Part shown: positions 18,061 through 27,922 of the stretch, in pieces
How positions within the stretch are numbered: the first letter of the stretch is position 1
How the letters are laid out: each line of letters opens with the position of its first letter
Notes under the pieces: generated by a model
Told to the model about the DNA's origin: nothing
What the model saw: only the letters and a program-made list of their open reading frames with translations
The model's database searches: none
Translations under genes and position numbers: made by a program
Assembly (NCBI RefSeq): GCF_004769525.1
Contig: NZ_RQFT01000011.1
Span: forward strand, 186,001 to 250,000
Reading direction: 5' to 3'
DNA length: 64,000 nucleotides
Source: Leptospira bouyouniensis
GTDB taxonomy: Bacteria > Spirochaetota > Leptospiria > Leptospirales > Leptospiraceae

Positions 18061-18740
18061 TGAAAGTTTGGTGTTTATTGTCAAATTCTCGTAAAAAACT
18101 AACTTTTCAAACTTTCAAAAGTGGATTTACCTTGGTTGAAATTTCGATTGTTGTCATGATCATGGCAGTTATTTTCACAGGTATCTTTTCTGTTTTTTAT
18201 ACAGCTAATAAAATATCCAAAAAAGGTGCATCGAATAAGGGTGCAAACCGAAAAGATATTTTATATGCAATGGAAAATATCCGCGGGACTTTATCACGAA
18301 CCTACTTTATCGATAACCAGAAACGGATTTTATTTGTAGGAAAACAAGAAGGTGTGACTGGGTCTAGGAATGACCGGATTGTTTTTGCTACAGCCAACCC
18401 AAATTCAGAAGAGGAAGGCCAAGCTTCCGTTCGGGAAGTTTCGTTTTATTTAAGGAAGATGCCAAACCCTAAAATGGATGGACTTTCTTATTTAATTCGA
18501 AGGGAAGATGAGATGATTGATACATTTCCTACACAAGGTGGAGTTGAACATGTGTTACTCGAAAATGTGAAAAGTTTTCAAATGAAATTTTCAGAGAGAG
18601 GAGATAAATGGGTAGATGATTGGAATTCTAGGACTACAAAAAAAATTCCAAGACTCATTCGGTTTGAAATTATATCACTTGTGGGGAGTGCCTTTGTTAA
18701 ATATGAATCGCTTGCGCATCCAGTTATTCTCTACAAATAA
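18060..18740 (+). CDS. gspJ: minor pseudopilin GspJ
   Basis: A 226-residue pseudopilin with motif KSG followed by FTLVEISIVVMIMAVIFTGI, Gly at -1 and Glu5 present. The remainder has the GspJ-like pattern with LLENVKSFQMKFSERGDKW near the end. Its start overlaps the gspI stop by one base (TAATG) and its end overlaps gspK by 38 bases. It is part of the tip complex I-J-K. Confidence 0.85.
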   Translation: MKVWCLLSNSRKKLTFQTFKSGFTLVEISIVVMIMAVIFTGIFSVFYTANKISKKGASNKGANRKDILYAMENIRGTLSRTYFIDNQKRILFVGKQEGVTGSRNDRIVFATANPNSEEEGQASVREVSFYLRKMPNPKMDGLSYLIRREDEMIDTFPTQGGVEHVLLENVKSFQMKFSERGDKWVDDWNSRTTKKIPRLIRFEIISLVGSAFVKYESLAHPVILYK

Positions 18741-19803
18741 AAAATCCAAACAAGGATTTATGGTTTATCTTCTAGTGATGGCCATAGGAACTGCATCCTT
18801 GTTTACCGCTTCCAAATTTTTTGAGGATGCTGCTACGGAATACCGTGTCGCTAGGGCACAGGCAGACGGATTTCGTGCTCATATGTTAGCAAAAGCTGGG
18901 TTTATGGGAGCCGTGGGAGCATTAAAAAAAATTCCAGAAGAAGTATTGTACCAGTCCGGCCTTGCCATGGACCCACCTCCCATTCCCCTCGGTGGAGGTG
19001 TGATCTATTACACGATGAGTCCTGAAGATGGAAAAATCAATATCAACTCGTTAGTCAAAATTTACGATGACCAACCGAACCAAAGGACTATCGAAATGGT
19101 CACTAGGTTGTTTTACCAATTTGGGCTGAAACGAGATATGATTTTCCCCATTTTGGATTGGATCGATGAGAATCACCAGGAGACGGGAGGTGGTGCAGAA
19201 CAATATTATTACACGCGACTTACCCCTCCTAGGAAGATCAAAAATGCCCCGTTTTATTCACTCTCTGAGCTATTGAATGTAAAAGGATTTGATCGTTCTG
19301 TTGTTTATGAGAGCTTAAAACCCAAAGATTTTGATAAAAATAATTCAAAAGATTTTATGACAGAAGAGGAAAGAGCCCTTCGTTCCGATAAAGATTACGT
19401 GCTCTCGAACAATATCACTGCCTATTTGCCAGCTGGGGATTCGTATGATGACCGAATTAATATCAATACAGCTCCCTATTTTGTCCTCATTTCCCTCTCT
19501 GATTTTATGACCAAACAAGCAGCGATGAAAATTTTGAAACTCAAGTTGCAGAAAGGAGGCTATATTAAAGAATTGAAAGATCTGGAGACAGAACCTGAGT
19601 TCCAAGTAAAAACAACTGGTGATCTCACCTTGTATAAAGAACTCGCAGGGGAAGGAACCGATGTTTCTGGCGGGCGGATCAAAACCAAAGGTGAAGTTTA
19701 CAAAATTACAGGGGTCGGGATTATTAAGGATAAAGTGGTTCGTAAGGTAACTGGATTATTTGATCTTACCAACAACCAGATGTTATACTATACAGAAGAT
19801 TAA
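18703..19803 (+). CDS. gspK: minor pseudopilin GspK
   Basis: The largest pseudopilin, 366 residues, placed at the tip. Its prepilin site KQG followed by FMVYLLVMAIGTAS lacks Glu5, which is normal for GspK. The body has the GspK helix-hairpin-helix-like domains: SPEDGKININSLVKIYDD, ILDWIDENHQETGGGAEQYY, and a second block DRININTAPYFVLISLSDFM. ATG 18703 inside gspJ gives a normal leader; an upstream ATG at 18616 would not. Two bases separate it from gspL. Confidence 0.88.
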   Translation: MNRLRIQLFSTNKKSKQGFMVYLLVMAIGTASLFTASKFFEDAATEYRVARAQADGFRAHMLAKAGFMGAVGALKKIPEEVLYQSGLAMDPPPIPLGGGVIYYTMSPEDGKININSLVKIYDDQPNQRTIEMVTRLFYQFGLKRDMIFPILDWIDENHQETGGGAEQYYYTRLTPPRKIKNAPFYSLSELLNVKGFDRSVVYESLKPKDFDKNNSKDFMTEEERALRSDKDYVLSNNITAYLPAGDSYDDRININTAPYFVLISLSDFMTKQAAMKILKLKLQKGGYIKELKDLETEPEFQVKTTGDLTLYKELAGEGTDVSGGRIKTKGEVYKITGVGIIKDKVVRKVTGLFDLTNNQMLYYTED

Positions 19804-19805
19804 TT

Positions 19806-21428
19806 ATGTTATCATTTGACCAGTACCTTGCAATCGATTATGGCTCAACCTTCTTAAAGGGTGTATTATTTAAAAAAGTATTAGGAAAAGTGGTTATCCT
19901 TCGTACTGAAAGTTTGCCCGTCGTGGAGTTAGATGAAACTGAAGGTGATCCATTCGAATACAATATTATCCGTTTCATTCAAAGTTTTTTTCCTGAAGAA
20001 AACCGTTTTCTTATCAATTTAGGTATTCATAATTTATTTGTAAGAGATTTAACAGTACCTCTTGTTTCGGAGAAAGCCATCCAAGAAGTTTTACCATTTG
20101 AAGTTGAAAATTTAGTTCCTTATCCTATGGAGGAGCTAGAGGTTATCGGTAAAACTTGGAGGACAAGTAAAGAAAATTCAGACGTGATCACTTTCAATGT
20201 TCACCACTCTGAATTGTTTCGGGCATTAAAGCCCTTTGCCAAAGGTGATTTGACATTAAGTTGTCTGTCATTAGACTCATTTGTCATCTCTTCCCTTATC
20301 ACAAAAAACTATCCGCTATTAATTGGTGATAAAACCATATTACAACTAGACTTAGGTGGCCGTTATAGTATTTTAAATGTATTATATGAAGGGAAACTTA
20401 GACACACTCGACAAATTTATATTGGTGGAGAAGAAATAACTTCTGAAATTGCCAATATTTTAAAGGTAGATTTAGACGAAGCAAGACTTATCAAAGAGTC
20501 GCTACCAATTGGATTTTTGTTTGATACTATTGACAAAGGAGATGAAACAAAATTTCTAAATCAGTTTCATATCAATGGATCACAATTCAAATCAATACGA
20601 AAATTCATTTTGGTTAAACTTGATCAAATTATCCATGAAGTTGAAAATAGTATTTTTTCTTTACCAGAACAAGAACGTCCAAGTTTGATCTTACTTTCTG
20701 GAGGAGCAAGTCTTTATCCAAGTTTAACTGCTTATCTGGAAGAGAAGTTGGGAATCAAAACTGGTCGTTATGAATTCCTTGGAATTAATGATCCAAGTTT
20801 TGTGACTGCTGTGGCAACAGGAGTTCATTTTGAATCTAGGAATAGAGTTAATTTTTTAGAAACTGGATTCGCTAAGAAAATTCATACCAATCGTTTTAAA
20901 CTTTCTGCATTCAAACCGCATATCATTCTAGTTAGTATTTCATTAATCCTTTTGTTTGGAGTTTTCATCATAGGGATTATTTTAGATAAACGTAAAATTG
21001 CTGCAGGCAAACAGATCTTAATTGAAAAATATAAAAATGGGATAGGCGGGGAGTTGGGTGAAGATGAAGACCCAGTTTACGCAGCAAATAATAAGTTAAA
21101 AGCAGAACGCAAAAAAACTGAAATTTATCGTTTGTTTTTATCCCAAGAAAGTGTTCTTGATGTTCTAAATGAAGCGACAGAACAATTTCCATCCCCAGAA
21201 GTTTTACCGTTTATTTTGGATCAATTTAACTTTGAAGAAAAGGAAATCCAAATTTATGGTAGAGTAAACGAATTTGGTGAAATAGGAACTATTCAGTCCG
21301 CACTTGAAAAATCTGAAAAATTTACAAATATCCAAATTCAAAATAAACGACTCATCACTGGTGTGAATAAATTCAAAGTAAGTTTTAAAATCAAGATGGA
21401 TGTTGTGACTCCAAAGGATGAACCATAA
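19806..21428 (+). CDS. gspL: type II secretion protein GspL (PilM-like)
   Basis: A 540-residue protein with an actin-like cytoplasmic domain (LAIDYGSTFLKGVLF, LQLDLGGRYSILNVLYEG, LLSGGASLYPSL). One membrane segment (about residues 372-393) and a periplasmic ferredoxin-like part with a coiled region follow. GspL recruits the GspE ATPase to the membrane and pairs with GspM. The N-terminal half resembles PilM of type IV pili more than enterobacterial GspL. It overlaps gspM by one base. Confidence 0.87.
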   Translation: MLSFDQYLAIDYGSTFLKGVLFKKVLGKVVILRTESLPVVELDETEGDPFEYNIIRFIQSFFPEENRFLINLGIHNLFVRDLTVPLVSEKAIQEVLPFEVENLVPYPMEELEVIGKTWRTSKENSDVITFNVHHSELFRALKPFAKGDLTLSCLSLDSFVISSLITKNYPLLIGDKTILQLDLGGRYSILNVLYEGKLRHTRQIYIGGEEITSEIANILKVDLDEARLIKESLPIGFLFDTIDKGDETKFLNQFHINGSQFKSIRKFILVKLDQIIHEVENSIFSLPEQERPSLILLSGGASLYPSLTAYLEEKLGIKTGRYEFLGINDPSFVTAVATGVHFESRNRVNFLETGFAKKIHTNRFKLSAFKPHIILVSISLILLFGVFIIGIILDKRKIAAGKQILIEKYKNGIGGELGEDEDPVYAANNKLKAERKKTEIYRLFLSQESVLDVLNEATEQFPSPEVLPFILDQFNFEEKEIQIYGRVNEFGEIGTIQSALEKSEKFTNIQIQNKRLITGVNKFKVSFKIKMDVVTPKDEP

Positions 21429-21952
21429 TGTTTGATCGATTAAATGATAGAGAACGGATCCTTGTCATTGGGCTTATTGGTTTTGTTTCACTTCTTGGTA
21501 TTTATACAATTATTACGTTACTTTCTGATCTCAGAAACAATCTTTCAGAAGAGATTTTTGAAACGAGATCACAGGCCGGAGAACTTGATCGAGTGATACG
21601 TGAGTATAATTACTTACGAGGATTACAATCTGGTGGAAGTGAAGAAGATGTGAGCGTGATGTATTCAAAGCTCGATCAAATTTTGGTTCGTTATAATTTA
21701 AAAGATAAAGTCCAAACAATGAAAGACACAAGTAATGTCATCCAAAAGGACTATAATAAAATTACTATCGATGTGTCATTTAGGTCAGTATTGTTGCAGG
21801 ATATTATTAAACTTGTGTATGATATCGAAAAGAACAAACAAATCCAGGCGAAAGTAGACTTACTCAGTTTCCGTAAGCCATTTGCTGAAAAAGAGATTTA
21901 TGATGTAAATTTGAAAGTTTCATCTTATAGTCGTTTGTCGAAGGGAAAATAA
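21428..21952 (+). CDS. gspM: type II secretion protein GspM
   Basis: A 174-residue bitopic protein: cytoplasmic tail LNDRERILVIG, one membrane segment (about residues 12-33), a coiled stretch and a small periplasmic alpha/beta domain. Length, topology and position right after gspL are those of GspM/PilO-type partners; sequence conservation in this family is weak, so the call depends on context. One base overlaps gspL and gspN starts at the very next base after the stop. Confidence 0.78.
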   Translation: MFDRLNDRERILVIGLIGFVSLLGIYTIITLLSDLRNNLSEEIFETRSQAGELDRVIREYNYLRGLQSGGSEEDVSVMYSKLDQILVRYNLKDKVQTMKDTSNVIQKDYNKITIDVSFRSVLLQDIIKLVYDIEKNKQIQAKVDLLSFRKPFAEKEIYDVNLKVSSYSRLSKGK

Positions 21953-22915
21953 ATGGCAAAAGAAAACGAATTAGAGGAAGATTTTGACTTAGAAGAAGAT
22001 ATGACCATTCAAGAGTCATTATTGGAAGAAGACAATGAATTGTTTGACGAAGATAATGATGAAGAACATACAAAGGTCAATCGCAAAGAAATTTTCATTT
22101 TAGTAACTATTTCCTTTGTTTCATTTTTGATTTTTACCATATTTATTTTTCCTCTAAATGAAATTGTACGTTCTATACTGATTAAAACTGGTAAAGAAAC
22201 CGGTGTCATTATGGATGCTAAAGAAATCCATTTTCCTATGATTGGACGTAAATCATTTGATAGTTTTGTGGTTAGTTTACCTTCTGGAGCTGCTTTAAAA
22301 GCCGAAGAAGTGAGTCTCGGTATTTCCCTTTTGGGGATTTTACAATCCCGATTGGAAGGAGATGTGAACGTTGGCTATTTTAGTTATGAGGGGAGTGATC
22401 TTTCGATTGGAATCCAAACGATCGATTTACCAATTCGATTATCTCCCTTAGATGATAAAATTACAAAATGGAATGGAGAAGGTGAGATCACTCTTTCTGG
22501 TGGAAAAATCAAAGAGTCCATGGAGATTCCATTTTTAGGTTCGTTAAAGGGAACAGATATTAAAAAAGCAAATCTTCTCTTTAAGGTTCGATCTGGAAAG
22601 TTACTCATTGAACGAGGGACTCTCGATTCAAATATAGCGAAATTCCAATTCCAAGGAGTTGTAAGACTTTCCGATACAATTTCTTTTTCTCAATTGGATT
22701 TAAAAGTATGTTTCTCTTTTACGGACAAGTTTGCATTGGAAAGGCAAGATTTAGTGGGTATGGTGGCACTTTTGCCCCAAGAAGCTGGTAAAACTTGTAT
22801 TCCTGTGAGAGGGACGTTATCATCTCCCAAAGTGGATCTACCCAACTTAAATCAATTAGGTGGTGGGATTCCTAAAACCGAAGATGGATCCATTGAACCG
22901 GCTCCAACTCCTTAA
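21953..22915 (+). CDS. gspN: type II secretion protein GspN, spirochaete type
   Basis: A 320-residue protein. The first 40 residues are very acidic (about half Asp and Glu), followed by one membrane segment (about 47-69) and a periplasmic beta-rich domain, with repeated strand patterns such as GEGEITLSGGKIKESMEIPF. The C terminus is a short Pro-rich tail. This layout and position match the GspN described for Leptospira type II operons. Its role is not known; the acidic tail could bind the ATPase or platform, by inference. Confidence 0.75.
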   Translation: MAKENELEEDFDLEEDMTIQESLLEEDNELFDEDNDEEHTKVNRKEIFILVTISFVSFLIFTIFIFPLNEIVRSILIKTGKETGVIMDAKEIHFPMIGRKSFDSFVVSLPSGAALKAEEVSLGISLLGILQSRLEGDVNVGYFSYEGSDLSIGIQTIDLPIRLSPLDDKITKWNGEGEITLSGGKIKESMEIPFLGSLKGTDIKKANLLFKVRSGKLLIERGTLDSNIAKFQFQGVVRLSDTISFSQLDLKVCFSFTDKFALERQDLVGMVALLPQEAGKTCIPVRGTLSSPKVDLPNLNQLGGGIPKTEDGSIEPAPTP

Positions 22916-22970
22916 GCACCCAGATTTTTAAGTGTGAATTGTTTGATACACTCACTAGACTTGCTGTGTA

Positions 22971-23011
22971 AATTCAATCCATCAATTGATCCCATCATAG
23001 TGGATTGAATT
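22971..23011 (+). terminator. inverted repeat after gspN, possible operon terminator
   Basis: A perfect 11-base-pair inverted repeat, AATTCAATCCA with TGGATTGAATT, surrounds a 19-base loop 56 bases after the gspN stop. No long T-run follows (CTTTATC), so it may be a protein site or a stabilising 3' end as well as a terminator. Confidence 0.5.
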
Positions 23012-23083
23012 CTTTATCATTCATTCCTCACTGATAAACAGGAAAAACTAAACAAACAGAATTCTTTGCTTCTGATCGCAAAA

Positions 23084-23113
23084 AAAAAAGATCCCAAATC
23101 TGGGATCTTTTTT
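23084..23113. terminator. bidirectional terminator between gsp operon and nrdJ
   Basis: The stem AAAAAAGATCCCA with TGGGATCTTTTTT has 13 pairs and a four-base loop, so it carries T-runs when read from either strand. It serves the converging gsp operon and nrdJ. Confidence 0.85.
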
Positions 23114-23117
23114 CAAA

Positions 23118-23148
23118 TCCAAACTCTCCTAGTAAAAAAGAGTTTGGA
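23118..23148 (-). terminator. second hairpin just after nrdJ
   Basis: A ten-base-pair inverted repeat, TCCAAACTCT with AGAGTTTGGA, with an 11-base loop lies 19 bases past the nrdJ stop on the minus strand. It has no T-run of its own and may work with the neighbouring bidirectional terminator. Confidence 0.5.
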
Positions 23149-23166
23149 GTTGATTTTACTTTGTTT

Positions 23167-26100
23167 TTACGAACAACCAGTTGTTGATCCGCAAGAGATA
23201 CACTTGAGGCAGGCACCATTTCTCACCATCTGGAAAGAACCACATTCAGTACAGGAATCTCCAGTGTAACCTTTGGTCCTTGCTTCAGCGATGATTTTGA
23301 GAGTTGCTGCTGCTGTTTGTGCTTGGGTTTGAGTTGGTTGTGCCGTTTGTCCCGCCACAGCTACCACTTCTTGTTTGTCCTCAAGGACTGATTTCATAGA
23401 AATCGCATTCACTTGTAGCGGGGTACGAGGACCGCTAGTCTCGGACTTTCCCACAGTTTCTCGTGCTGGTTCTGCTTTTCTTCCAACCTCATCTGTTCTT
23501 AAGTCTTCTGGCGATACTTGTGCCAAGTCGTATCGACCAAGATAAGTGATGGCAAGTTCTCTAAAGATATAGTCAATCACAGAAGTAGACATTTTGATAT
23601 GTGGGTTTCCAGACACCATTCCATTTGGTTCAAATTTGAAGAATGTAAACGCTTCTACAAATTCTTCCAAAGGAACACCATGTTGTAAACCAAGAGAAAC
23701 TGCGATCGCAAAGGCATTCATTAAAGAGCGGAATGCCGCACCTTCTTTGTGCATATCGATAAAGATTTCGCCTAGTTGGCCATCTTCATATTCTCCTGTT
23801 CGGAGATATACTTTGTGACCACCCACCATAGCTTTTTGAGTGTATCCTGCACGTCGATGAGGGAGTTTCCTTCTTTCCGAAATGTATTTATACACTAGTT
23901 TTTCTGCAACTTCTGTTACCGTTTTCGGAGTTGAACTTGTGCTTAGTTCTTCTTCCTCGTCTCCTACAGCACTTAACAACTGAAATACGGAGTTAAGTGG
24001 TTGTGAAAGTTTTGATCCGTCTCGGTAGAGAGCGTTTGCTTTGATCATCACTTTCCAGGACATGAGGTATGCATTTTTAACATCCTCAATGGTTGCCTCT
24101 TCTGGAAGGTTGATCGTTTTGGAAATTGCACCCGATATGAATGGCTGAGCCGCTGCCATGATTCGGATGTGTGATTGATAGGACAAAAAGCGTTTTCCAT
24201 ATTTACCACATTTGTTCGCACAATCAAAAACTGGAAGGTCCTTCTCTTTGATAAAAGGAGCATTTTCGATCGTCATAGTTCCACAAACATAGTCATTTGC
24301 TTGTGCAATTTCATCTGCTGTAAATCCCAATGTTTCTAATAAATTGAATCCCATTGAGTTGTAAAGAGAAGGGTCAATACCTAACGTTTTAGCAAGGAAA
24401 TCTTCACCTAACGTAAATTTGTTAAATGCGAATTGGATATCAAAAACAAATGGAAGTTGTTTTTCCAATTTCTCCAATACATCTTCTGTGAATCCTTTTT
24501 CTTTTAAACGTGCTGTGTTGACACCTGGAGCTCCGTTAAAAGTGGCATGTCCTTTACAGTAGTTTACGATGGCATCTTGTTCTGCTTGGCTATACCCAAG
24601 TTTTTTCAGAGCTGCAGGAACTGATTGGTTAATGATTTTAAAGTAACCACCACCAGCCAATTTTTTATATTTCACAAGTGCAAAGTCAGGTTCGATCCCT
24701 GTTGTATCACAATCCATAACCAAACCAATGGTTCCTGTTGGTGCGATCACTGTCACTTGTGCATTACGATAACCATACTGTTCTCCAAGCTCCAACGCTC
24801 GGTCAGAATCTTCTTTTGCAGCTTCAAGTAGATACGAAGGTAAAAAGGATGGGTTGATTCCTACTGGAGTGATGGTTAATCCTTCGTATTCTTCTTTCGG
24901 TGCATTATAAGCGGCACGTCTATGGTTACGCATTACACGTAACATATGTTCTTTGTTTTTTTCGTAACCAGCAAACGGTCCTAGTTCTTTTGCCATCTCT
25001 GCAGAAGTAGCATAAGCAGTCATATGCATGATGGAAGAAATTGCACCCGTGACAGCCATTGCTTCTTGTGAATCATAAGGGATACCCATAATCATGAGAA
25101 GGGATCCAAGGTTTGCATACCCAAGACCTAAAGTCCTAAATTTGTATGATAATTCCGCAATTTCTTTCGAAGGGAACTGTGCCATAAGAACCGAAATTTC
25201 TAGAATGATGGTCCAAATTTTGTTGAGGTAACGGTAACCTTCTACATCAAAGGTTCCATCTTCTTTTAAAAATTTGACAAGGTTTGCAGAAGCCAGGTTA
25301 CATGCTGTGTTGTCTAGGAACATGTATTCAGAACATGGGTTCGATGCATTGATTGCTCCATCTTCTGGACAAGTGTGCCATTCGTTGATTGTGCTGTGGT
25401 ATTGAGTACCAGGGTCTGCAGAGTTCCAAGCAGCGTTTGCAATCCTTTCCCAAAGATCACGAGCGCGTAAGGTTTTTGCCGCTTTTGGTTCACGACCTTC
25501 TTTTCGGGCTTTTTCCTTTTCCGTACGATTGATGAGGTGGAAGGGTAGGTCTTTTTCGACCGCTTCCATAAACTCATTTGTGATACGTACAGAGTTATTT
25601 GAATTTTGTCCTGAGACTGTGTTGTAAGCTTCTGATTGCCAATCAGTTGTGAGTTCTTCAAAGAGAAGGTCTTTGTATCCTTGTTTGGATAAGTCGATCA
25701 CTCGTTTGATATAATTGTCTGGAACAAAGGCTTTCCTTGCTTTTTGGATCGCTTTTTTGAGATCCACGTTTGCAGCTGGATCGTATGCCTTTTCTTCACC
25801 AAGTGTTTGTTTGGCGGAAGCACAAGCATTCATAATTTCATTTAATAGTCTGTTATTGAGGATGGATCCTGTCACAAGGGAAGCTACTTTTTTCTCTTCT
25901 TGGACTTTCCAATCAATGAACTCTTCGATGTCTGGATGGTCCATATCAAGGCAAACCATCTTTGCGGCACGACGAGTGGTTCCGCCAGACTTAATCGCTC
26001 CGGCAGCTCGGTCCCCAATTTTTAAGAAAGACATAAGGCCTGAACTTTTACCACCTCCAGAAAGGGATTCGTTGGCAGCACGAAGGTTGGAAAAATTGGT

Positions 26101-26796
26101 TCCAGTACCCGAACCATATTTAAAGAGGCGAGCTTCCCTGACCCAAAGGTCCATGATCCCACCTTCATTCACTAAATCATCATCAACTGATTGGATAAAA
26201 CATGCATGAGGTTGTGGGTGTTCGTAAGAAGAGGCCGATCTCACTAATTTTCCAGATTTTGGATCTACATAATAATGACCTTGTGATTTTCCATCGATCC
26301 CATAAGCCCAATGGAGTCCAGTATTGAACCATTGTGGGGAGTTCGGAGCAGACATTTGGCTTGCGAGCATAAAGATGACTTCTTCATAGAAGACTCGAGC
26401 ACTATCTTCATCAGAAAAATAACCGTATTTAAAACCCCAATAAGTCCAACAACCTGCCAAACGGTGGAATACCTGTTTGGAATCAGATTCTCCGACATAT
26501 CGATCTTCTGGATTGAGGGCGATGAGTTTTTCATCATCAGGAACCGATCGTTGTAACCATTCTGGGATTCCTTTTTCAGCTACTTTTTTTAAGTATTTGG
26601 GAACACCTTTGCGGCGGAAATATTTCTGAGCAAGGATATCGGTTGCAACTTGCGACCAAAAATCAGGAACTTCGACGCCGTTTGCTTCAAACACAACGGA
26701 TCCATCGGTATTGGTAATCTTTGAGTCCTTACGAACCCATGTTAAATTTGGGTATAAACCCTTGTTCCCTTTGGTAAAATGCCTCTCAATCTTCAT
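23167..26796 (-). CDS. nrdJ: adenosylcobalamin-dependent class II ribonucleotide reductase
   Basis: Reduces ribonucleotides to deoxyribonucleotides with coenzyme B12, independent of oxygen. From ATG 26796 ([16 protein letters not shown]) the protein has about 1209 residues, the large NrdJ type; a TTG at 26814 adds six residues. Recognisable blocks are [29 protein letters not shown] and the phosphate-loop segment [20 protein letters not shown]. The C-terminal zinc-ribbon tail [10 protein letters not shown] then [14 protein letters not shown] follows a Gln/Thr/Ala-rich linker. No intein is present. No NrdR-type gene or B12 riboswitch is apparent upstream. It lies alone between terminators. Confidence 0.96.
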   Translation of the reverse strand: MKIERHFTKGNKGLYPNLTWVRKDSKITNTDGSVVFEANGVEVPDFWSQVATDILAQKYFRRKGVPKYLKKVAEKGIPEWLQRSVPDDEKLIALNPEDRYVGESDSKQVFHRLAGCWTYWGFKYGYFSDEDSARVFYEEVIFMLASQMSAPNSPQWFNTGLHWAYGIDGKSQGHYYVDPKSGKLVRSASSYEHPQPHACFIQSVDDDLVNEGGIMDLWVREARLFKYGSGTGTNFSNLRAANESLSGGGKSSGLMSFLKIGDRAAGAIKSGGTTRRAAKMVCLDMDHPDIEEFIDWKVQEEKKVASLVTGSILNNRLLNEIMNACASAKQTLGEEKAYDPAANVDLKKAIQKARKAFVPDNYIKRVIDLSKQGYKDLLFEELTTDWQSEAYNTVSGQNSNNSVRITNEFMEAVEKDLPFHLINRTEKEKARKEGREPKAAKTLRARDLWERIANAAWNSADPGTQYHSTINEWHTCPEDGAINASNPCSEYMFLDNTACNLASANLVKFLKEDGTFDVEGYRYLNKIWTIILEISVLMAQFPSKEIAELSYKFRTLGLGYANLGSLLMIMGIPYDSQEAMAVTGAISSIMHMTAYATSAEMAKELGPFAGYEKNKEHMLRVMRNHRRAAYNAPKEEYEGLTITPVGINPSFLPSYLLEAAKEDSDRALELGEQYGYRNAQVTVIAPTGTIGLVMDCDTTGIEPDFALVKYKKLAGGGYFKIINQSVPAALKKLGYSQAEQDAIVNYCKGHATFNGAPGVNTARLKEKGFTEDVLEKLEKQLPFVFDIQFAFNKFTLGEDFLAKTLGIDPSLYNSMGFNLLETLGFTADEIAQANDYVCGTMTIENAPFIKEKDLPVFDCANKCGKYGKRFLSYQSHIRIMAAAQPFISGAISKTINLPEEATIEDVKNAYLMSWKVMIKANALYRDGSKLSQPLNSVFQLLSAVGDEEEELSTSSTPKTVTEVAEKLVYKYISERRKLPHRRAGYTQKAMVGGHKVYLRTGEYEDGQLGEIFIDMHKEGAAFRSLMNAFAIAVSLGLQHGVPLEEFVEAFTFFKFEPNGMVSGNPHIKMSTSVIDYIFRELAITYLGRYDLAQVSPEDLRTDEVGRKAEPARETVGKSETSGPRTPLQVNAISMKSVLEDKQEVVAVAGQTAQPTQTQAQTAAATLKIIAEARTKGYTGDSCTECGSFQMVRNGACLKCISCGSTTGCS

Positions 26797-26974
26797 GCAA
26801 GAACCCCATCTCAAACAACATATAAAATTTCTATTTTTTTCCTCTACCAGGAGCGGAGAGGATTATGTCACAATGAAGGAATCTTAAGTTGGAAACATCC
26901 ATTTTTTCAGACCAAGCGACGGGATTTTTTAGAAATTTTTCAAATTTTCTCGTAACTAAGACATAATTTTTTCA

Positions 26975-27002
26975 TTGACCTAGCGACCTTCCTCCGTAGT
27001 AT
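26975..27002 (+). promoter_or_regulatory. promoter of tRNA-Asn
   Basis: TTGACC (26975-26980) and TAGTAT (26997-27002) are spaced by 16 bases. Transcription would start near 27009, about ten bases before the tRNA. It resembles a sigma-70 promoter closely. Confidence 0.6.
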
Positions 27003-27019
27003 GGTCACAGATTCGAGAT

Positions 27020-27093
<74 letters not shown>

Positions 27094-27099
27094 GGTCTT

Positions 27100-27858
27100 G
27101 TGATTGGCCATTTGGAATCCTCTAAACTCCGAAAATTCTTCTCCTTTTCCCTAAAAATTTCCACCATTTTCCCAACATCCTTCCTTTATTTCTCAAAAAA
27201 ATCACTCATAGCCTACACAATTTTGTGTTTAATTCCTTTTTTCGCAGTTTCCTTTGCGAATTCTCTCCCAAATTCATCAAAAACTCCGATTTTTTCCCAG
27301 TCAGAACAAATCATACTCATTCTCGGAAAACCTGGAAATACCCAAGGCAAACTGTATTTTTTTGCCGCTGATGGAGGAGAATGGAAGGAAATTGTTTCAC
27401 GGGTTCCTGTTTGGTTTGGAAGGAGCGGGCTTATTTCTGCCGATAAAAAACGAGAAGGGGACGGATTTACTCCCAGTGGTAGTTTTCCCGTAAAACGAGT
27501 GTTTGGGTACACTCGTCGGTCAATACGAAATTTAGAATACACTCAAATTCGAAGAAAAGACCATTGGAGTGATGCCTCAAATTCAAAACATTACAATCAA
27601 TTCATTCGGAATTATGAGAAGGGAGCAACTTCTTTATGGAATTCACCCATTTACCAACTTTTCATTGCTATTGAACATAATACCAATGCAAGTATTCCCG
27701 GATATGGAAGTATGATTTTCCTCCATCCTTGGGACGAAACCAAACCAACGTCAGGTTGTGTAGGTTTAAAATTTTCAGATTTGGAAACCATCATTCAAAA
27801 TTTAAATGGTAACAAAAATCCATTCATTCTCATCGTAGAATCAGAAGAGGAAATCTAA
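27100..27858 (+). CDS. L,D-transpeptidase / YkuD-domain exported protein
   Basis: A 252-residue protein from GTG 27100. A basic leader and hydrophobic segment (KKSLIAYTILCLIPFFAVSF) act as signal peptide or anchor. The YkuD domain shows GEWKEIVSRVPVWFGRSG, GDGFTPSGSFPV, MIFLHPW and the catalytic TSGCVGLKF with Cys220. Family members make 3-3 peptidoglycan cross-links or attach lipoproteins. The start is set by AGGGGGAG at 27085-27092, seven bases upstream, which is the end of the tRNA; a TTG at 27112 is the main alternative. The long N-terminal part before the hydrophobic stretch (about 30 residues) is odd for a secreted protein. Confidence 0.88.
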   Translation: MIGHLESSKLRKFFSFSLKISTIFPTSFLYFSKKSLIAYTILCLIPFFAVSFANSLPNSSKTPIFSQSEQIILILGKPGNTQGKLYFFAADGGEWKEIVSRVPVWFGRSGLISADKKREGDGFTPSGSFPVKRVFGYTRRSIRNLEYTQIRRKDHWSDASNSKHYNQFIRNYEKGATSLWNSPIYQLFIAIEHNTNASIPGYGSMIFLHPWDETKPTSGCVGLKFSDLETIIQNLNGNKNPFILIVESEEEI

Positions 27859-27892
27859 CAAAAAAGCCGGTATTCCTTTCGAAAATACCGGC
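27859..27892 (-). terminator. terminator for the monooxygenase gene
   Basis: The stem GCCGGTATT with AATACCGGC (nine pairs, nine-base loop) is followed on the minus strand by a run of six or more T. It lies 31 bases past the monooxygenase stop. Confidence 0.85.
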
Positions 27893-27922
27893 AAAAATGT
27901 TGTTTAGGATTTTATAAAAAGT

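Noticed and set aside
25715..26209. A 164-codon plus-strand frame inside nrdJ
   Set aside because: It lies fully antisense to well-conserved NrdJ coding sequence and shows no family pattern or ribosome site.
23167..26796. An intein within NrdJ
   Set aside because: NrdJ often carries inteins, but the conserved blocks are continuous here and no splicing motifs are seen.
26797..27019. A cobalamin riboswitch upstream of nrdJ
   Set aside because: On the minus strand I see no B12-box-like conserved segments or suitable stems in the leader, only A/T-runs.
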